A stretch of DNA of 27,419 nucleotides, taken from Acidimicrobiaceae bacterium. Its GTDB lineage: Bacteria; Actinomycetota; Acidimicrobiia; Acidimicrobiales; RAAP-2. The notes beneath the pieces are model-generated. The model had not been told where the DNA came from, did no database searches, and saw only the letters and a list, made by a program, of their open reading frames with translations. The position numbers were made by a program, and so were the translations under genes. Location of the stretch: positions 10,882 through 38,300 of the forward strand of contig PLXU01000050.1 of the NCBI GenBank assembly GCA_003151555.1, in the 5' to 3' direction. Positions 14,853 to 21,899 of this stretch are shown piece by piece; within the stretch, counting starts at the first letter, position 1, and every line of letters starts with the position of its first letter.

Positions 14853-16321
14853 GGTGGTCCCGCGACCATCGCGATTGGGGGCGCAAGTTCCCCTGGGACT
14901 ACCGCCCCAAGGGCGGGCCTAATCCGCCTCCCCCGCCTCCCCCCGTTGTAACGCCGCCCGTTACGCCTCCGGTCCAGCCGCCCCCGCCCGCCAACGCTGC
15001 GCCGGTGTTCCACCTGGCCAACCCGCTGCTCACCGCCGAGGTCGGCTCGGGCTACAGTGCCGTGTTCGGTGCGAGCGGTGTCCCTGCGCCTACCTACTCG
15101 CTCGTAGGTGCTCCGACGTGGCTCAGCGTGAATGCGAGCACCGGAGCGGTCGCGGGGACGCCGCCCACCGGCACCACGACCTTCTCCTACGCGGTGCAGG
15201 CTGCCAACGGGGTCGCAACTAACGCCGAGACAGGCACCTACACCGTCACCGTCTCTGCCCCGGCACTCACCTACCGCGTGAACTACGTGGCCAGCAACGC
15301 CACCTCAGGGGAGGTTCCGGTCGATTCAGCGATCTACGACGCTGGCCAGACCGTCACGGTCAAGGCAAACACCGGCAATCTCGCTCGCACGGGCTACACA
15401 TTCGCCAGTTGGAACACGCAGTCCAATGGGGCTGGCCTCACCTACGCGGGCGGGCGCACCTTCACCATCGAGTCTGGCGTCACGCTCTACGCCGAGTGGA
15501 CCGCTGTCGTGGTGCCACCACCCCCGCCGCCGGGCACCACTGGCCCCAGCGGTCTGTCAATCCCTGGCCCCGACGCCGGGATGAAGCGCGTGGCGTTCGA
15601 CGACTTCCTGACCACCTCGCTCGGCTCCATGTGGAGCGGCGCCTACAACGGCCAGAGCGGAGCCTCCGGTGGAGCTGGCATCTTTCTGGCCAGCCACTTG
15701 AAGCTCCTTGGCGACTCGTTGCTGCGCTTGGAGGCGTACCCCGACCCAGCCAATGCGCTCTCCTCGTGGCAGGCAACCGCGGCGATCGCGGCCGCGGTCA
15801 ACCAGTGGTGCGGCGCCGGGGTGCAGACCGGGACGCGTTACGCTCCACCGTTCACCATGTCGTGGGTGTGCAAGTGGGACACGTTCCCGGGCATGACCCC
15901 GATCGTGCTGACGATGGGCAACACCTGGCCGCCCGAGCAGGACTGGATTGAAGCGGACGTCTCCACGCAGGGCGCAGCGCAAACCGGCTACACGTTCTCC
16001 TCGCTCTACGCTCCCGGGCCTACCCAGAAGCAGACTCCGGTCTCGTTGGCCGGTGGCATCACGGACTTCAGCCAGTGGCATCTCTGGAAGGCAGTGTGCA
16101 CCCTCGCGGGCACCACGCTCTACTGCGACGGCCACCAGGTGGCCTACCAGGCGTTCAACAGCGCCATGGTGAGCGGGGCCAACGGACTGCAGAACGTCCA
16201 GTTCCTGGCGCTGCAGCACCAGACGGGAGACCCCACTAATCCTGCGGCCGACGGTTCCATCACCTCGAGCACTCCCATCACCATGTACTTCGACTCCGTG
16301 GCGATAGACCAGCCCGCCTGA
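14849..16321 (+). CDS. Ig-like/Flg_new/GH16-like multidomain surface protein
   Basis: A 490-residue protein from GTG 14849, overlapping the previous stop by four bases. Order: basic W-rich N-terminus, proline-rich linker (about 24-48), a He_PIG-like Ig domain (about 51-137, with APTYSLVGAPTWLSVN and TGAVAGTPP), a Listeria-Bacteroides repeat (Flg_new) domain (about 140-216, GYTFASWNTQ, ending LYAEWTA), a second proline stretch, and a concanavalin/GH16-like domain (about 243-490). The GH16 catalytic pattern ExDxxE appears intact as E363-Q-D365-W-I-E368. No signal peptide is visible. It may bind or cut glycans as a virion component; the substrate is unknown. Confidence 0.7.
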   Translation: MRWSRDHRDWGRKFPWDYRPKGGPNPPPPPPPVVTPPVTPPVQPPPPANAAPVFHLANPLLTAEVGSGYSAVFGASGVPAPTYSLVGAPTWLSVNASTGAVAGTPPTGTTTFSYAVQAANGVATNAETGTYTVTVSAPALTYRVNYVASNATSGEVPVDSAIYDAGQTVTVKANTGNLARTGYTFASWNTQSNGAGLTYAGGRTFTIESGVTLYAEWTAVVVPPPPPPGTTGPSGLSIPGPDAGMKRVAFDDFLTTSLGSMWSGAYNGQSGASGGAGIFLASHLKLLGDSLLRLEAYPDPANALSSWQATAAIAAAVNQWCGAGVQTGTRYAPPFTMSWVCKWDTFPGMTPIVLTMGNTWPPEQDWIEADVSTQGAAQTGYTFSSLYAPGPTQKQTPVSLAGGITDFSQWHLWKAVCTLAGTTLYCDGHQVAYQAFNSAMVSGANGLQNVQFLALQHQTGDPTNPAADGSITSSTPITMYFDSVAIDQPA

Positions 16322-16367
16322 TACGCTCACCTTCACCAGCCTCATACCCTTGACGCTGTGTAACTGT

Positions 16368-16393
16368 CACCCATCTCCTCGCCGGAATGGGTG
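16368..16393. terminator. Hairpin CACCCAT/ATGGGTG after GH16 gene
   Basis: A perfect 7-bp inverted repeat (16368-16374 with 16387-16393) with a 12-base loop lies 46 bases after the last late gene. It lacks a T-run. It is the first of a series of hairpins in this gap. Confidence 0.4.
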
Positions 16394-16431
16394 GCGTCCA
16401 TTATCATGTGGGTGTCGCCTAGAGACCGACG

Positions 16432-16447
16432 CCTCCGATCACGGAGG
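16432..16447. repeat. Tight hairpin CCTCCG-ATCA-CGGAGG
   Basis: A perfect 6-bp stem with a 4-base loop, directly upstream of the larger hairpin. It may be part of a structured 3' end or a small RNA formed by the whole gap. Confidence 0.45.
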
Positions 16448-16488
16448 GACAGCCCCGCACCGTCGCCTTCTTCGGTGCGGGGCGTGTC
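16448..16488. terminator. GC-rich 10-bp hairpin, extended by GACA/TGTC
   Basis: CCCCGCACCG (16453-16462) pairs perfectly with CGGTGCGGGG (16473-16482) around a 10-base loop. GACA and TGTC extend the stem past a small internal loop. A short T stretch (ATTT) follows. Likely transcription terminator for the late genes, active from either side. Confidence 0.65.
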
Positions 16489-16501
16489 ATTTGAAAACGC
16501 T

Positions 16502-16540
16502 CCAGACGTTTCTCTTAGAGGAAAAGGTCTGGCGCTTTTT
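16502..16540 (+). terminator. Intrinsic terminator with T-run
   Basis: CCAGAC (16502-16507) pairs with GTCTGG (16527-16532), with imperfect inner pairing (TTTCTCT against AGAGGAAA), followed by CGC and TTTTT (16536-16540). This is the best rho-independent terminator in the window and ends late transcription before the early promoter. Confidence 0.65.
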
Positions 16541-16573
16541 GGCCTCAGAATTTTTTCAGAAAAAGTCTCGTTT

Positions 16574-16584
16574 ACGTGACACGT
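16574..16584. promoter_or_regulatory. Candidate operator ACGTG-A-CACGT
   Basis: A perfect 11-base inverted repeat overlaps the -35 hexamer of the promoter described next. It also gives two direct ACGTGA copies seven bases apart (16574 and 16581). A repressor bound here would block RNA polymerase. The HTH gene 70 bases downstream is an obvious candidate ligand. Confidence 0.5.
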
Positions 16585-16603
16585 GAAGCGTGGCGTGTAT
16601 AGT
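16576..16603 (+). promoter_or_regulatory. Promoter GTGACA-N16-TATAGT for the early operon
   Basis: The -35 GTGACA (16576-16581) and -10 TATAGT (16598-16603) each differ from the sigma-70/SigA consensus at one position, with 16-base spacing. The expected transcript start is about 16610, right after the terminator stack and before the first early gene. Confidence 0.6.
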
Positions 16604-16610
16604 GGCACGA

Positions 16611-16658
16611 ATGAAGGTCTCTCGCGGCATCAACCATCTAACGATAGGTAACCCCTAA
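16611..16658 (+). CDS. Possible leaderless 15-aa leader peptide
   Basis: ATG 16611 lies seven bases after the -10 box, so a transcript would begin at or next to the start codon, as in the leaderless mRNAs common in actinobacteria. The frame MKVSRGINHLTIGNP ends in TAA whose last base is the A of the next ATG (TAATG). Translation of the leader would deliver ribosomes to the HTH gene, whose own ribosome binding site is weak. No start-site data are available, so this is a prediction. Confidence 0.4.
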   Translation: MKVSRGINHLTIGNP

Positions 16659-16849
16659 TGCCAGCTCCCAATGTCCTTGGAATCATCAACGGCTTGCGCC
16701 CCAGTCTCATTGAGGACGCCGTCAAGATGCGCGAGGCCGGATGCTCGTTTGACACGATCGCGCGATTTCTCTCAGACAAGGCCAAGTTGCACGTGGGCAG
16801 TGAGAGCGTGCGTCGGTGGTTCCAGCGCGAAGTCGAGGAGGTCGAATGA
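16658..16849 (+). CDS. Small helix-turn-helix protein
   Basis: A 63-residue protein, first full gene of the early operon. Residues about 18-60 form a helix-turn-helix pattern: KMREAGCSFDTIARFL (helix, turn, helix) and a recognition-type helix ESVRRWFQREVEE, like short resolvase- or transposase-type HTH domains. It is short for a full repressor and has no dimerisation domain beyond the HTH. Its position behind a promoter with an inverted repeat suggests autoregulation or early-gene control. Function as a DNA-binding protein is likely; the target is inferred. Confidence 0.6.
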   Translation: MPAPNVLGIINGLRPSLIEDAVKMREAGCSFDTIARFLSDKAKLHVGSESVRRWFQREVEEVE

Positions 16850-17370
16850 AGCGTTTCTCGGTTCTCTTGGCGATCTGCGCGCTGGCGTGGTTTCTGACTG
16901 GGCCGCTGCCGGGCGAAGCTGCCACCAACATCTACAGCCCGTTCGGTAACCTCGAGCGCGGCGATTGCGCCTACGCGGCAATGGCGAACCTCGAGCTGCA
17001 CGCGTTCCCCAGCGCGCACATCACGACCAAGATGGTAATTAGGGCCTACAACCAGGGTCACGACCTGGGGTACAACGTCTTTCCCTACATGATGTCGACC
17101 GGCTGGGACGGTCACACCATCGACGCGATTACGAGCGGTCCCATCTTCACCAAGGCGCAGATCATCGCCGGCGTCGCTGGCGGCGGTGTTTGGTCGACAC
17201 TGAGCGACGGGTCGCACGCGGTCGCTGTCATCGGCGCCGACCGGCGCTACATCACCATTGTTGACGACGGGATTATCGAACACTGGTCCTGGGGCAACTT
17301 CTGGTACTGGCAGGGCGGCAACGTGCTGATGTACGCGGTGCAGTGGTCGACGAGTCTGGCAGTTTCGTGA
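16846..17370 (+). CDS. Secreted C39/papain-like cysteine peptidase
   Basis: A 174-residue protein from ATG 16846, with AGGAGG nine bases upstream and ATGA overlap with the HTH gene. Residues 1-26 form a Sec signal peptide (KR, hydrophobic core, cleavage near GEAA). The mature part has the C39-like cysteine peptidase order: Cys in GDCAYAAMANL (C41), His in GSHAVAVIG (H124), and acidic residues in ITIVDDG (D140/D141). It would act outside the cytoplasm. It is unusual in an early operon next to a regulator; host-envelope modification, superinfection exclusion or cleavage of a secreted peptide are options. Activity is predicted only. Confidence 0.6.
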   Translation: MKRFSVLLAICALAWFLTGPLPGEAATNIYSPFGNLERGDCAYAAMANLELHAFPSAHITTKMVIRAYNQGHDLGYNVFPYMMSTGWDGHTIDAITSGPIFTKAQIIAGVAGGGVWSTLSDGSHAVAVIGADRRYITIVDDGIIEHWSWGNFWYWQGGNVLMYAVQWSTSLAVS

Positions 17371-17371
17371 A

Positions 17372-17551
17372 GTGGCCAACATCATCGGCTTCTCGCGCCT
17401 GCTCGTGCTCGAGGTGGGTAAGGATCGCTGGCTGCGCACGTGCCTTAGGTGCCACCGACCGGGCGAGCACTTTGACGTTGAGATTATTTTCGAGACTACG
17501 CGGCCGCCGTTATGCGCGCGCTGCGGCAATCCGATCCGGTACTTGAGATGA
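17372..17551 (+). CDS. 59-aa zinc-ribbon protein
   Basis: A 59-residue frame from GTG 17372, one base after the peptidase stop, whose TGA overlaps the exonuclease ATG (ATGA at 17548-17551). Two CxxC pairs (C24/C27 in TCLRCHRPG and C48/C51 in CARCGNPIRY) form a classical zinc ribbon. A competing frame over the same bases lacks this pattern. Likely a small nucleic-acid- or protein-binding zinc protein. No strong ribosome binding site, so translation is probably coupled. Confidence 0.65.
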   Translation: MANIIGFSRLLVLEVGKDRWLRTCLRCHRPGEHFDVEIIFETTRPPLCARCGNPIRYLR

Positions 17552-18477
17552 CCGTGACCCTTGAGTCCTTGGCCCTGACGGCAGACATCCTCTGCCCCGA
17601 TACTGACGCCCTCCCGCGTGTGGAGTGGTTGGAGATGCGCCGTCAGGGCTTGGGTGGTTCGGATGTGGCGGCCGCCATGGGCCTGTCGCCCTACGCCACG
17701 CCGGTGTCGCTGTGGCTGGACAAGGTGGAAGGCCGCGAGGACACTGACAACGAACGCTTCGAGTGGGGCCGGCGCCAGGAGGTGCCCATCTCGCTGGCCT
17801 TCGCCGAAAAGACGGGGCTGGAGGTCACTCGGCTCCCTGTGATGCTGCGCTCGAAGGTGTCGCCGTTCATGCTTGGAAACCCGGACAGGTTCGTCGGCGA
17901 CGATGCCATGCTCGAAATCAAGAACGTCGGTGTCAATCAGGCTCACCAATGGGCCGACGGCCCTCCGCTGCACACGCGCTTGCAGGGTCAGGCGTACCTG
18001 TTCGTGGCCGGGCCTCAGTTCGAGGTCGTGCACTTTGCGGCGCTGATTGGTGGCAACCAGTTCGTCACGTTCGAGGTGATACGCGACGACGAGTTAATCG
18101 CCAGCATGGTGGCCGCGTGCGAGAAGTTCTGGACGCTGGTCACGCTCAAGCGCATGCCCGACGTGGATGGCAGCGAGATTACGAAGGACGCTCTGAAGGC
18201 ACACTACGGCAAAGCCGAGCTCGAGGAGATCGAGGTCAGCAACGAGTTCGTGACGCTGCTCGAACAGCGCGCGCTCGCCAAGGCCGTGGTGAAGATGGAC
18301 ACCGAGAAACTCACCGAAATCGAGAACGAGATGATTGTCCTGATGAAGGGCGCGGAAATCGCAATGCACGACGGCGAGATTGTCGCCACGTGGAAGAAGT
18401 CGACGGTGCTGGCACACCCTGTCGCTACGTTTACAAAGCGCACGTGGAACGTGCCAAAACAGAAGGGAAAGAAATGA
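17548..18477 (+). CDS. YqaJ-type viral recombinase exonuclease
   Basis: A 309-residue 5'-3' exonuclease-like protein of the YqaJ/lambda-exonuclease fold. Visible motifs are RRQGLGGSDVAAAMG (about 31-45), FEWGRRQE with E78, NPDRFV with D113, LEIKNV with E123 and K125, and LQGQAYL. These cover the acidic and lysine active-site residues of the PD-(D/E)XK nuclease family. It would resect double-stranded ends to give single strands for the RecT protein encoded two genes on. The start ATG overlaps the zinc-ribbon stop; an earlier in-frame ATG at 17512 would overlap it more. Confidence 0.85.
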   Translation: MTVTLESLALTADILCPDTDALPRVEWLEMRRQGLGGSDVAAAMGLSPYATPVSLWLDKVEGREDTDNERFEWGRRQEVPISLAFAEKTGLEVTRLPVMLRSKVSPFMLGNPDRFVGDDAMLEIKNVGVNQAHQWADGPPLHTRLQGQAYLFVAGPQFEVVHFAALIGGNQFVTFEVIRDDELIASMVAACEKFWTLVTLKRMPDVDGSEITKDALKAHYGKAELEEIEVSNEFVTLLEQRALAKAVVKMDTEKLTEIENEMIVLMKGAEIAMHDGEIVATWKKSTVLAHPVATFTKRTWNVPKQKGKK

Positions 18478-19712
18478 AGGTAATTCGGCTCACAGCGGAG
18501 AACGTGAAGCGACTGCGAGCGGTCCAGATAGAGCCCGACGGCAACATCGTGGTCATCGCCGGGCGCAACGGTCAGGGAAAGACCAGCGTGCTCGACTCAA
18601 TCTGGTTCGCCTTGGCCGGCGGGGACGCCACCAAGGACACGCCCAAGCCCATCCGCAACGGCGAAGAGGAGGCGACGGTCGAGCTGGACCTGGGCGACTT
18701 CGTGGTGAAGCGCACCTGGCGCGGCGATAAGACGACGCTCGCGGTCATGTCCAAGGAGGGCGCCAAGTACCCGTCGCCGCAGAAGTTCCTTGACGAGAAG
18801 CTCGGCGCCCTGTCGTTCGACCCACTGGAGTTCTCACAGATGGACGACAAGAAGCAACTGGCCACGCTGCTCGCTCTGGTGGAACTGCCATTCGACGTCG
18901 ACGAGTTGGCCGGACGGCGGCGCGCGATATTCGACGAGCGCACCGAAGTAGGCCGTGACGTGCGCGCACTCGAGGGCCAACTGGCCGGATTCCCAAACAT
19001 GCCCGACAACGTGCCCGACGAAGAAGTTTCGAGCGCGACGATTCTCGACGAGCAGGACAAGCACCGGGCCGCGGTGCAGCAGTACGACGAGGCCGAGAAC
19101 GCACTCGACAGCATGGCCGCTCTCGTAGCCGAGATAGAGGGGGTCATCGCTGGAGCCGAAGAGAGAAAGGCTGAGGCGATCTCGGAACGAGAAGCCGCGA
19201 CTGCGTTGTTCGCCACCCTGACTCAACCAGAAGATCGCGACTTCCGCGAGGAGCTCGAGGGCGTCGAGGTCGTCAACACTATGGTGCGCGTCCAGCGCGA
19301 CATCAACCAGGTCACATCCAGACTCGCAGAGGCCAGAGACGCGCAGAAACTGCTTACTGGGTCACTGGAGACGATCGACGCGACGAAGTCCGAGGCTCTG
19401 GCCGCGGCCGCCATGCCAATCGAGGGTCTCGCATTCGACGACGAGGGTGTCACCTATGGCGGTGTGCCATTCAAGCAGTGCTCGAGTGCCGAGCAGTTGC
19501 GCGTGTCGCTCGCAATGGCGATGGCGCTCAACCCGGCGATCAAGGTCATCCGAATCAGCGACGGTTCGCTGCTCGACACCGAGAACATGGCCATCATCGC
19601 CGAGATGGCGCAGGAGCACGACTTTCAGTGCTGGATTGAGCGCGTCGACGAGACGGGCGCTGTCGGGTTCGTCATCGAGGACGGCTCAGTCGTCGAGTCG
19701 AAGGCCAAGTAA
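18474..19712 (+). CDS. SbcC/RecF-like ATPase (AAA)
   Basis: A 412-residue ABC-type/SMC-like ATPase. Walker A is GRNGQGKTS (residues 30-38). The signature-like segment SSAEQLRVS lies at 337-345, followed by a Walker B-like IRISDGSLLD (360-368) which has D363 but no adjacent glutamate. The middle (about 180-310) is a modest charged helical region, far shorter than the SbcC coiled coil. Such proteins sit next to phage exonuclease and RecT genes and probably aid recombination or end processing. Start ATG 18474 overlaps the exonuclease stop, with GGGAAAG upstream. Confidence 0.8.
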   Translation: MKVIRLTAENVKRLRAVQIEPDGNIVVIAGRNGQGKTSVLDSIWFALAGGDATKDTPKPIRNGEEEATVELDLGDFVVKRTWRGDKTTLAVMSKEGAKYPSPQKFLDEKLGALSFDPLEFSQMDDKKQLATLLALVELPFDVDELAGRRRAIFDERTEVGRDVRALEGQLAGFPNMPDNVPDEEVSSATILDEQDKHRAAVQQYDEAENALDSMAALVAEIEGVIAGAEERKAEAISEREAATALFATLTQPEDRDFREELEGVEVVNTMVRVQRDINQVTSRLAEARDAQKLLTGSLETIDATKSEALAAAAMPIEGLAFDDEGVTYGGVPFKQCSSAEQLRVSLAMAMALNPAIKVIRISDGSLLDTENMAIIAEMAQEHDFQCWIERVDETGAVGFVIEDGSVVESKAK

Positions 19713-19996
19713 TGCAGCCAACCATCATCACCGCGCACCCGATTCGGCTTGGCTTCTGCAGCGTCGCGGTCGCCAGGAGGGCGAGGGTGCTGACGGTCAT
19801 CTACGACCGCGACGAGATGGAGGCTTACGCGTACATTGAGACGCGCGGTCCCATCGAAATCGTCGGGACGATTCAGTTTGATACTCAGCCGACCGACGAG
19901 CCATTCGACGGCGAAGGCTGGCGCTGGGTGTGCTCCACGAAGTTCGCCGAGTTAAACACGGCGCTACACGTCTATTGCAGAGGAGAGAAGGAATGA
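19712..19996 (+). CDS. Hypothetical protein between ATPase and RecT
   Basis: A 94-residue protein whose ATG overlaps the ATPase TAA (TAATG). It is a compact beta-type sequence with VLTVIYDRDEMEAYAY in the middle and a C-terminal WRWVCSTKFAEL. Three cysteines are present but no clear metal site. It is sandwiched in the recombination module, so a recombination-accessory role is possible; I do not recognise a family. Confidence 0.6.
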   Translation: MQPTIITAHPIRLGFCSVAVARRARVLTVIYDRDEMEAYAYIETRGPIEIVGTIQFDTQPTDEPFDGEGWRWVCSTKFAELNTALHVYCRGEKE

Positions 19997-20904
19997 GCGA
20001 TCGACAGGACAGAGGCGCCGACGTCGCGCGCCAAACAGTGGCCGGCGCCAGTAAGGGCGAGATCGCAGTCTCACCGCACGGGACGCTTCGCCAACTGGTG
20101 GAGCAGGCCGAAGGTGAGATTGGGCGCGCGCTGCCGATGCAGATGGACAAGGAGCGTTTCGTCCGCCTGGTGCTGACCGAGCTGCGGATAAACCCGAAGT
20201 TGCTGGAGTGCTCGCCGCAGTCGGTCATGGGTGCCGTGCTCACGACCGCGCAGTTGGGTCTCGAGTTCGGCACGCAACTGGGTCAGGCGTACATGATCCC
20301 GTTCAAGAATCACGGCGTGATGGAAGTGCAGCTAATCATTGGGTTTAAAGGATGGTTGAACCTCATCGACCGCAATCGCGAGATTGCCTCGGTGAGCGTG
20401 CGCGAGGTGCACGAGCGCGACACCTTCAAGTACGCCTACGGAACGGCTGACTACATCACGCACGAGGTCAACCCGGGCGAGCGCGGCCCCGTGGTCGGCT
20501 ACTACTGCATCATCAAGAAGGTCAACGGTGGTTACCAGTTCGAGGTGATGACGGTCGACGAGGTCAAGGTGCACATGCGCCGCTTCGCCAAGTCCAAGGA
20601 GCGCGGTCCCTGGGTCGACAACTTCGACGAGATGGCCAAAAAGACGGTATTCCTGAAGGCCAAGAAGTGGCTGCCGGTCACCGCTGACGTCGCGCTCGCG
20701 TCCCAGACCGACACGATGGTGGTGCACCAGATGACGAGCGACGAGGAGCCGGTGGTTGACTTCGACGAGGACGGGATCTTCGAAGGCGAGATCGTCGACG
20801 TTGGCGAGGCCACTGAGTACAAGCGCGAGGACTTCGGTCACGGCGACGCGTTCGTACCGGGCCCAGGCGAGACGGTGCACGAGGACGGGGGGGCCAACTG
20901 GTGA
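19993..20904 (+). CDS. recT: RecT-family single-strand annealing protein
   Basis: A 303-residue protein with RecT hallmarks: an N-terminal variable region, MDKERFVRLVLTELRINPKLLECSPQSVMGAVLTTAQ (broken across residues about 51-89), GLEFGTQLGQAYMIPF, VQLIIGFKGWLNLI, and the ERGPWVDNFDEMAKKTV region before a variable acidic tail. It would coat and anneal single-stranded DNA produced by the upstream exonuclease. A strong ribosome binding site (AGGAG) precedes ATG 19993, which overlaps the previous stop. The acidic D/E-rich C-terminus is usual for annealing proteins. Confidence 0.88.
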   Translation: MSDRQDRGADVARQTVAGASKGEIAVSPHGTLRQLVEQAEGEIGRALPMQMDKERFVRLVLTELRINPKLLECSPQSVMGAVLTTAQLGLEFGTQLGQAYMIPFKNHGVMEVQLIIGFKGWLNLIDRNREIASVSVREVHERDTFKYAYGTADYITHEVNPGERGPVVGYYCIIKKVNGGYQFEVMTVDEVKVHMRRFAKSKERGPWVDNFDEMAKKTVFLKAKKWLPVTADVALASQTDTMVVHQMTSDEEPVVDFDEDGIFEGEIVDVGEATEYKREDFGHGDAFVPGPGETVHEDGGANW

Positions 20905-21125
20905 GAGAGGTCGAGAAGGTCGCTGCCCACGGCACCTACGAGCGCTTCGTCCAGGGTTGCGACTGCCGACCCTGCAAGAAGGGGTTCCGAGCGCGCATGG
21001 CCATCAAGAACGCGATGACCAACACCGCGCACAAGACCGGGCCGAGGGAGAAAGCGCCCGACGGGTATCGAAGGCAGAGGGCGGCAGAGAAGGCGTGGCG
21101 CGATAGGAAGAGGTTGGCATCGTGA
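20901..21125 (+). CDS. Small actinophage-type Cys-motif protein
   Basis: A 74-residue protein from GTG 20901, overlapping RecT. The start AAHGTYERFVQGCDCRPCKKG (with C20, C22 and C25) resembles a motif common in small proteins of actinobacterial phages, HGT...GCxCxxC. The rest is very basic (K/R rich) and helical, suggesting nucleic-acid contact. Function is not established. The motif is the best direct hint of an actinobacterial host in this module. Confidence 0.65.
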   Translation: MREVEKVAAHGTYERFVQGCDCRPCKKGFRARMAIKNAMTNTAHKTGPREKAPDGYRRQRAAEKAWRDRKRLAS

Positions 21126-21448
21126 CCCTTCTTGACCTGATTGAACCCGACGTGGTGACGAGTCGAGTGCTAAGCACGCGCGAGAAGTTCTGTATCTTCC
21201 ACAGCGCCAACCCCCAGGTGTTCCGCGAGCTTGAGCGCATGGCGCGCGCGATGCTGCGGCGTGGACGCACGAAGTCGAGCGTGAAGATGTGCCTAGAGGT
21301 GTTGCGCTGGGACTACTACATGACCCACAACGACCCGAACTCTGACTACAAGATCAATAATTCCTATGCGTCGTTTTACAGCAGGCTGCTGATGGACACG
21401 TACCCAGAGTTTGAGGGGCTGTTCGAACTAAGGAGCGCCCATGACTGA
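21122..21448 (+). CDS. Conserved phage hypothetical protein
   Basis: A 108-residue protein from GTG 21122. The segments FCIFHSANPQVFREL (about 23-37), an MCLEVLRWDYYM helix, DPNSDYKINNSYASFYSRLLM and the end PEFEGLFELR match a pattern I recall in many phages and prophages, of unknown function. Composition is soluble and helical with W, Y and F conserved. Its steady association with phage replication or recombination modules suggests a DNA-metabolism role, but this is only context. Confidence 0.65.
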   Translation: MTLLDLIEPDVVTSRVLSTREKFCIFHSANPQVFRELERMARAMLRRGRTKSSVKMCLEVLRWDYYMTHNDPNSDYKINNSYASFYSRLLMDTYPEFEGLFELRSAHD

Positions 21449-21899
21449 CCACGCGATTATCTCAGCGCTGCGCAAAGCGAAATACAACTACGAATCGACG
21501 CCTGACCGCAAGTATTACAACGAAGGTTTGCAACGCGCCATCGACCTCATCACACCCCTCCTAGAGCTGACTTTTCGTGCTGATGGAGTGTGCAGGGCAG
21601 ACGGCCCGATAGTTGATTCGCTCTACAAAGAAATCAATCGGCTTCGCGCCCTACCTGAGCCACGGTTGACGAAAGAGGTCGGTGATTTGTTGCAGCAGAT
21701 GTTGGCTCAACACGTCTATACCTGGGCCGATGGCGTCGTGAGATGGTGCGAGGTGTGCGGCCCGATTGAGAGTGAAGATTGCCTGGTCGTGCAACTCCGT
21801 GACGCCATCCTCGCCTCCCCCGTGGAGTCTCTACCTAGTGAAAGCCCGAAAGAGGATTTGAAAATGACTAATCTAGCCGAGCGACTGGAGGGGGAATGA
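21441..21899 (+). CDS. Hypothetical protein
   Basis: A 152-residue protein with an AAGGAG ribosome binding site about six bases upstream and an eight-base overlap with the previous gene. It is mainly helical with four cysteines, including WCEVCGPIE (a CxxC pair) near residue 110 and another cysteine at VCRADG. A start further in is not needed. No family recognised. The partner genes downstream also carry Cys pairs. Confidence 0.55.
   Translation: MTDHAIISALRKAKYNYESTPDRKYYNEGLQRAIDLITPLLELTFRADGVCRADGPIVDSLYKEINRLRALPEPRLTKEVGDLLQQMLAQHVYTWADGVVRWCEVCGPIESEDCLVVQLRDAILASPVESLPSESPKEDLKMTNLAERLEGE

Noticed and set aside
16342..16608. - strand frame of 88 codons in the hairpin region
   Set aside because: It crosses all hairpins and the promoter, has no ribosome binding site and no recognisable pattern.
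16630..18033. Long - strand open frame (467 codons)
   Set aside because: Runs across four well-supported + strand genes and their ribosome binding sites; composition is that of a shadow.
17763..18473. Upstream extension of the SbcC-like ATPase frame
   Set aside because: It overlaps the YqaJ exonuclease in another frame and reads as arginine-rich noise; Walker A is correctly placed from ATG 18474.
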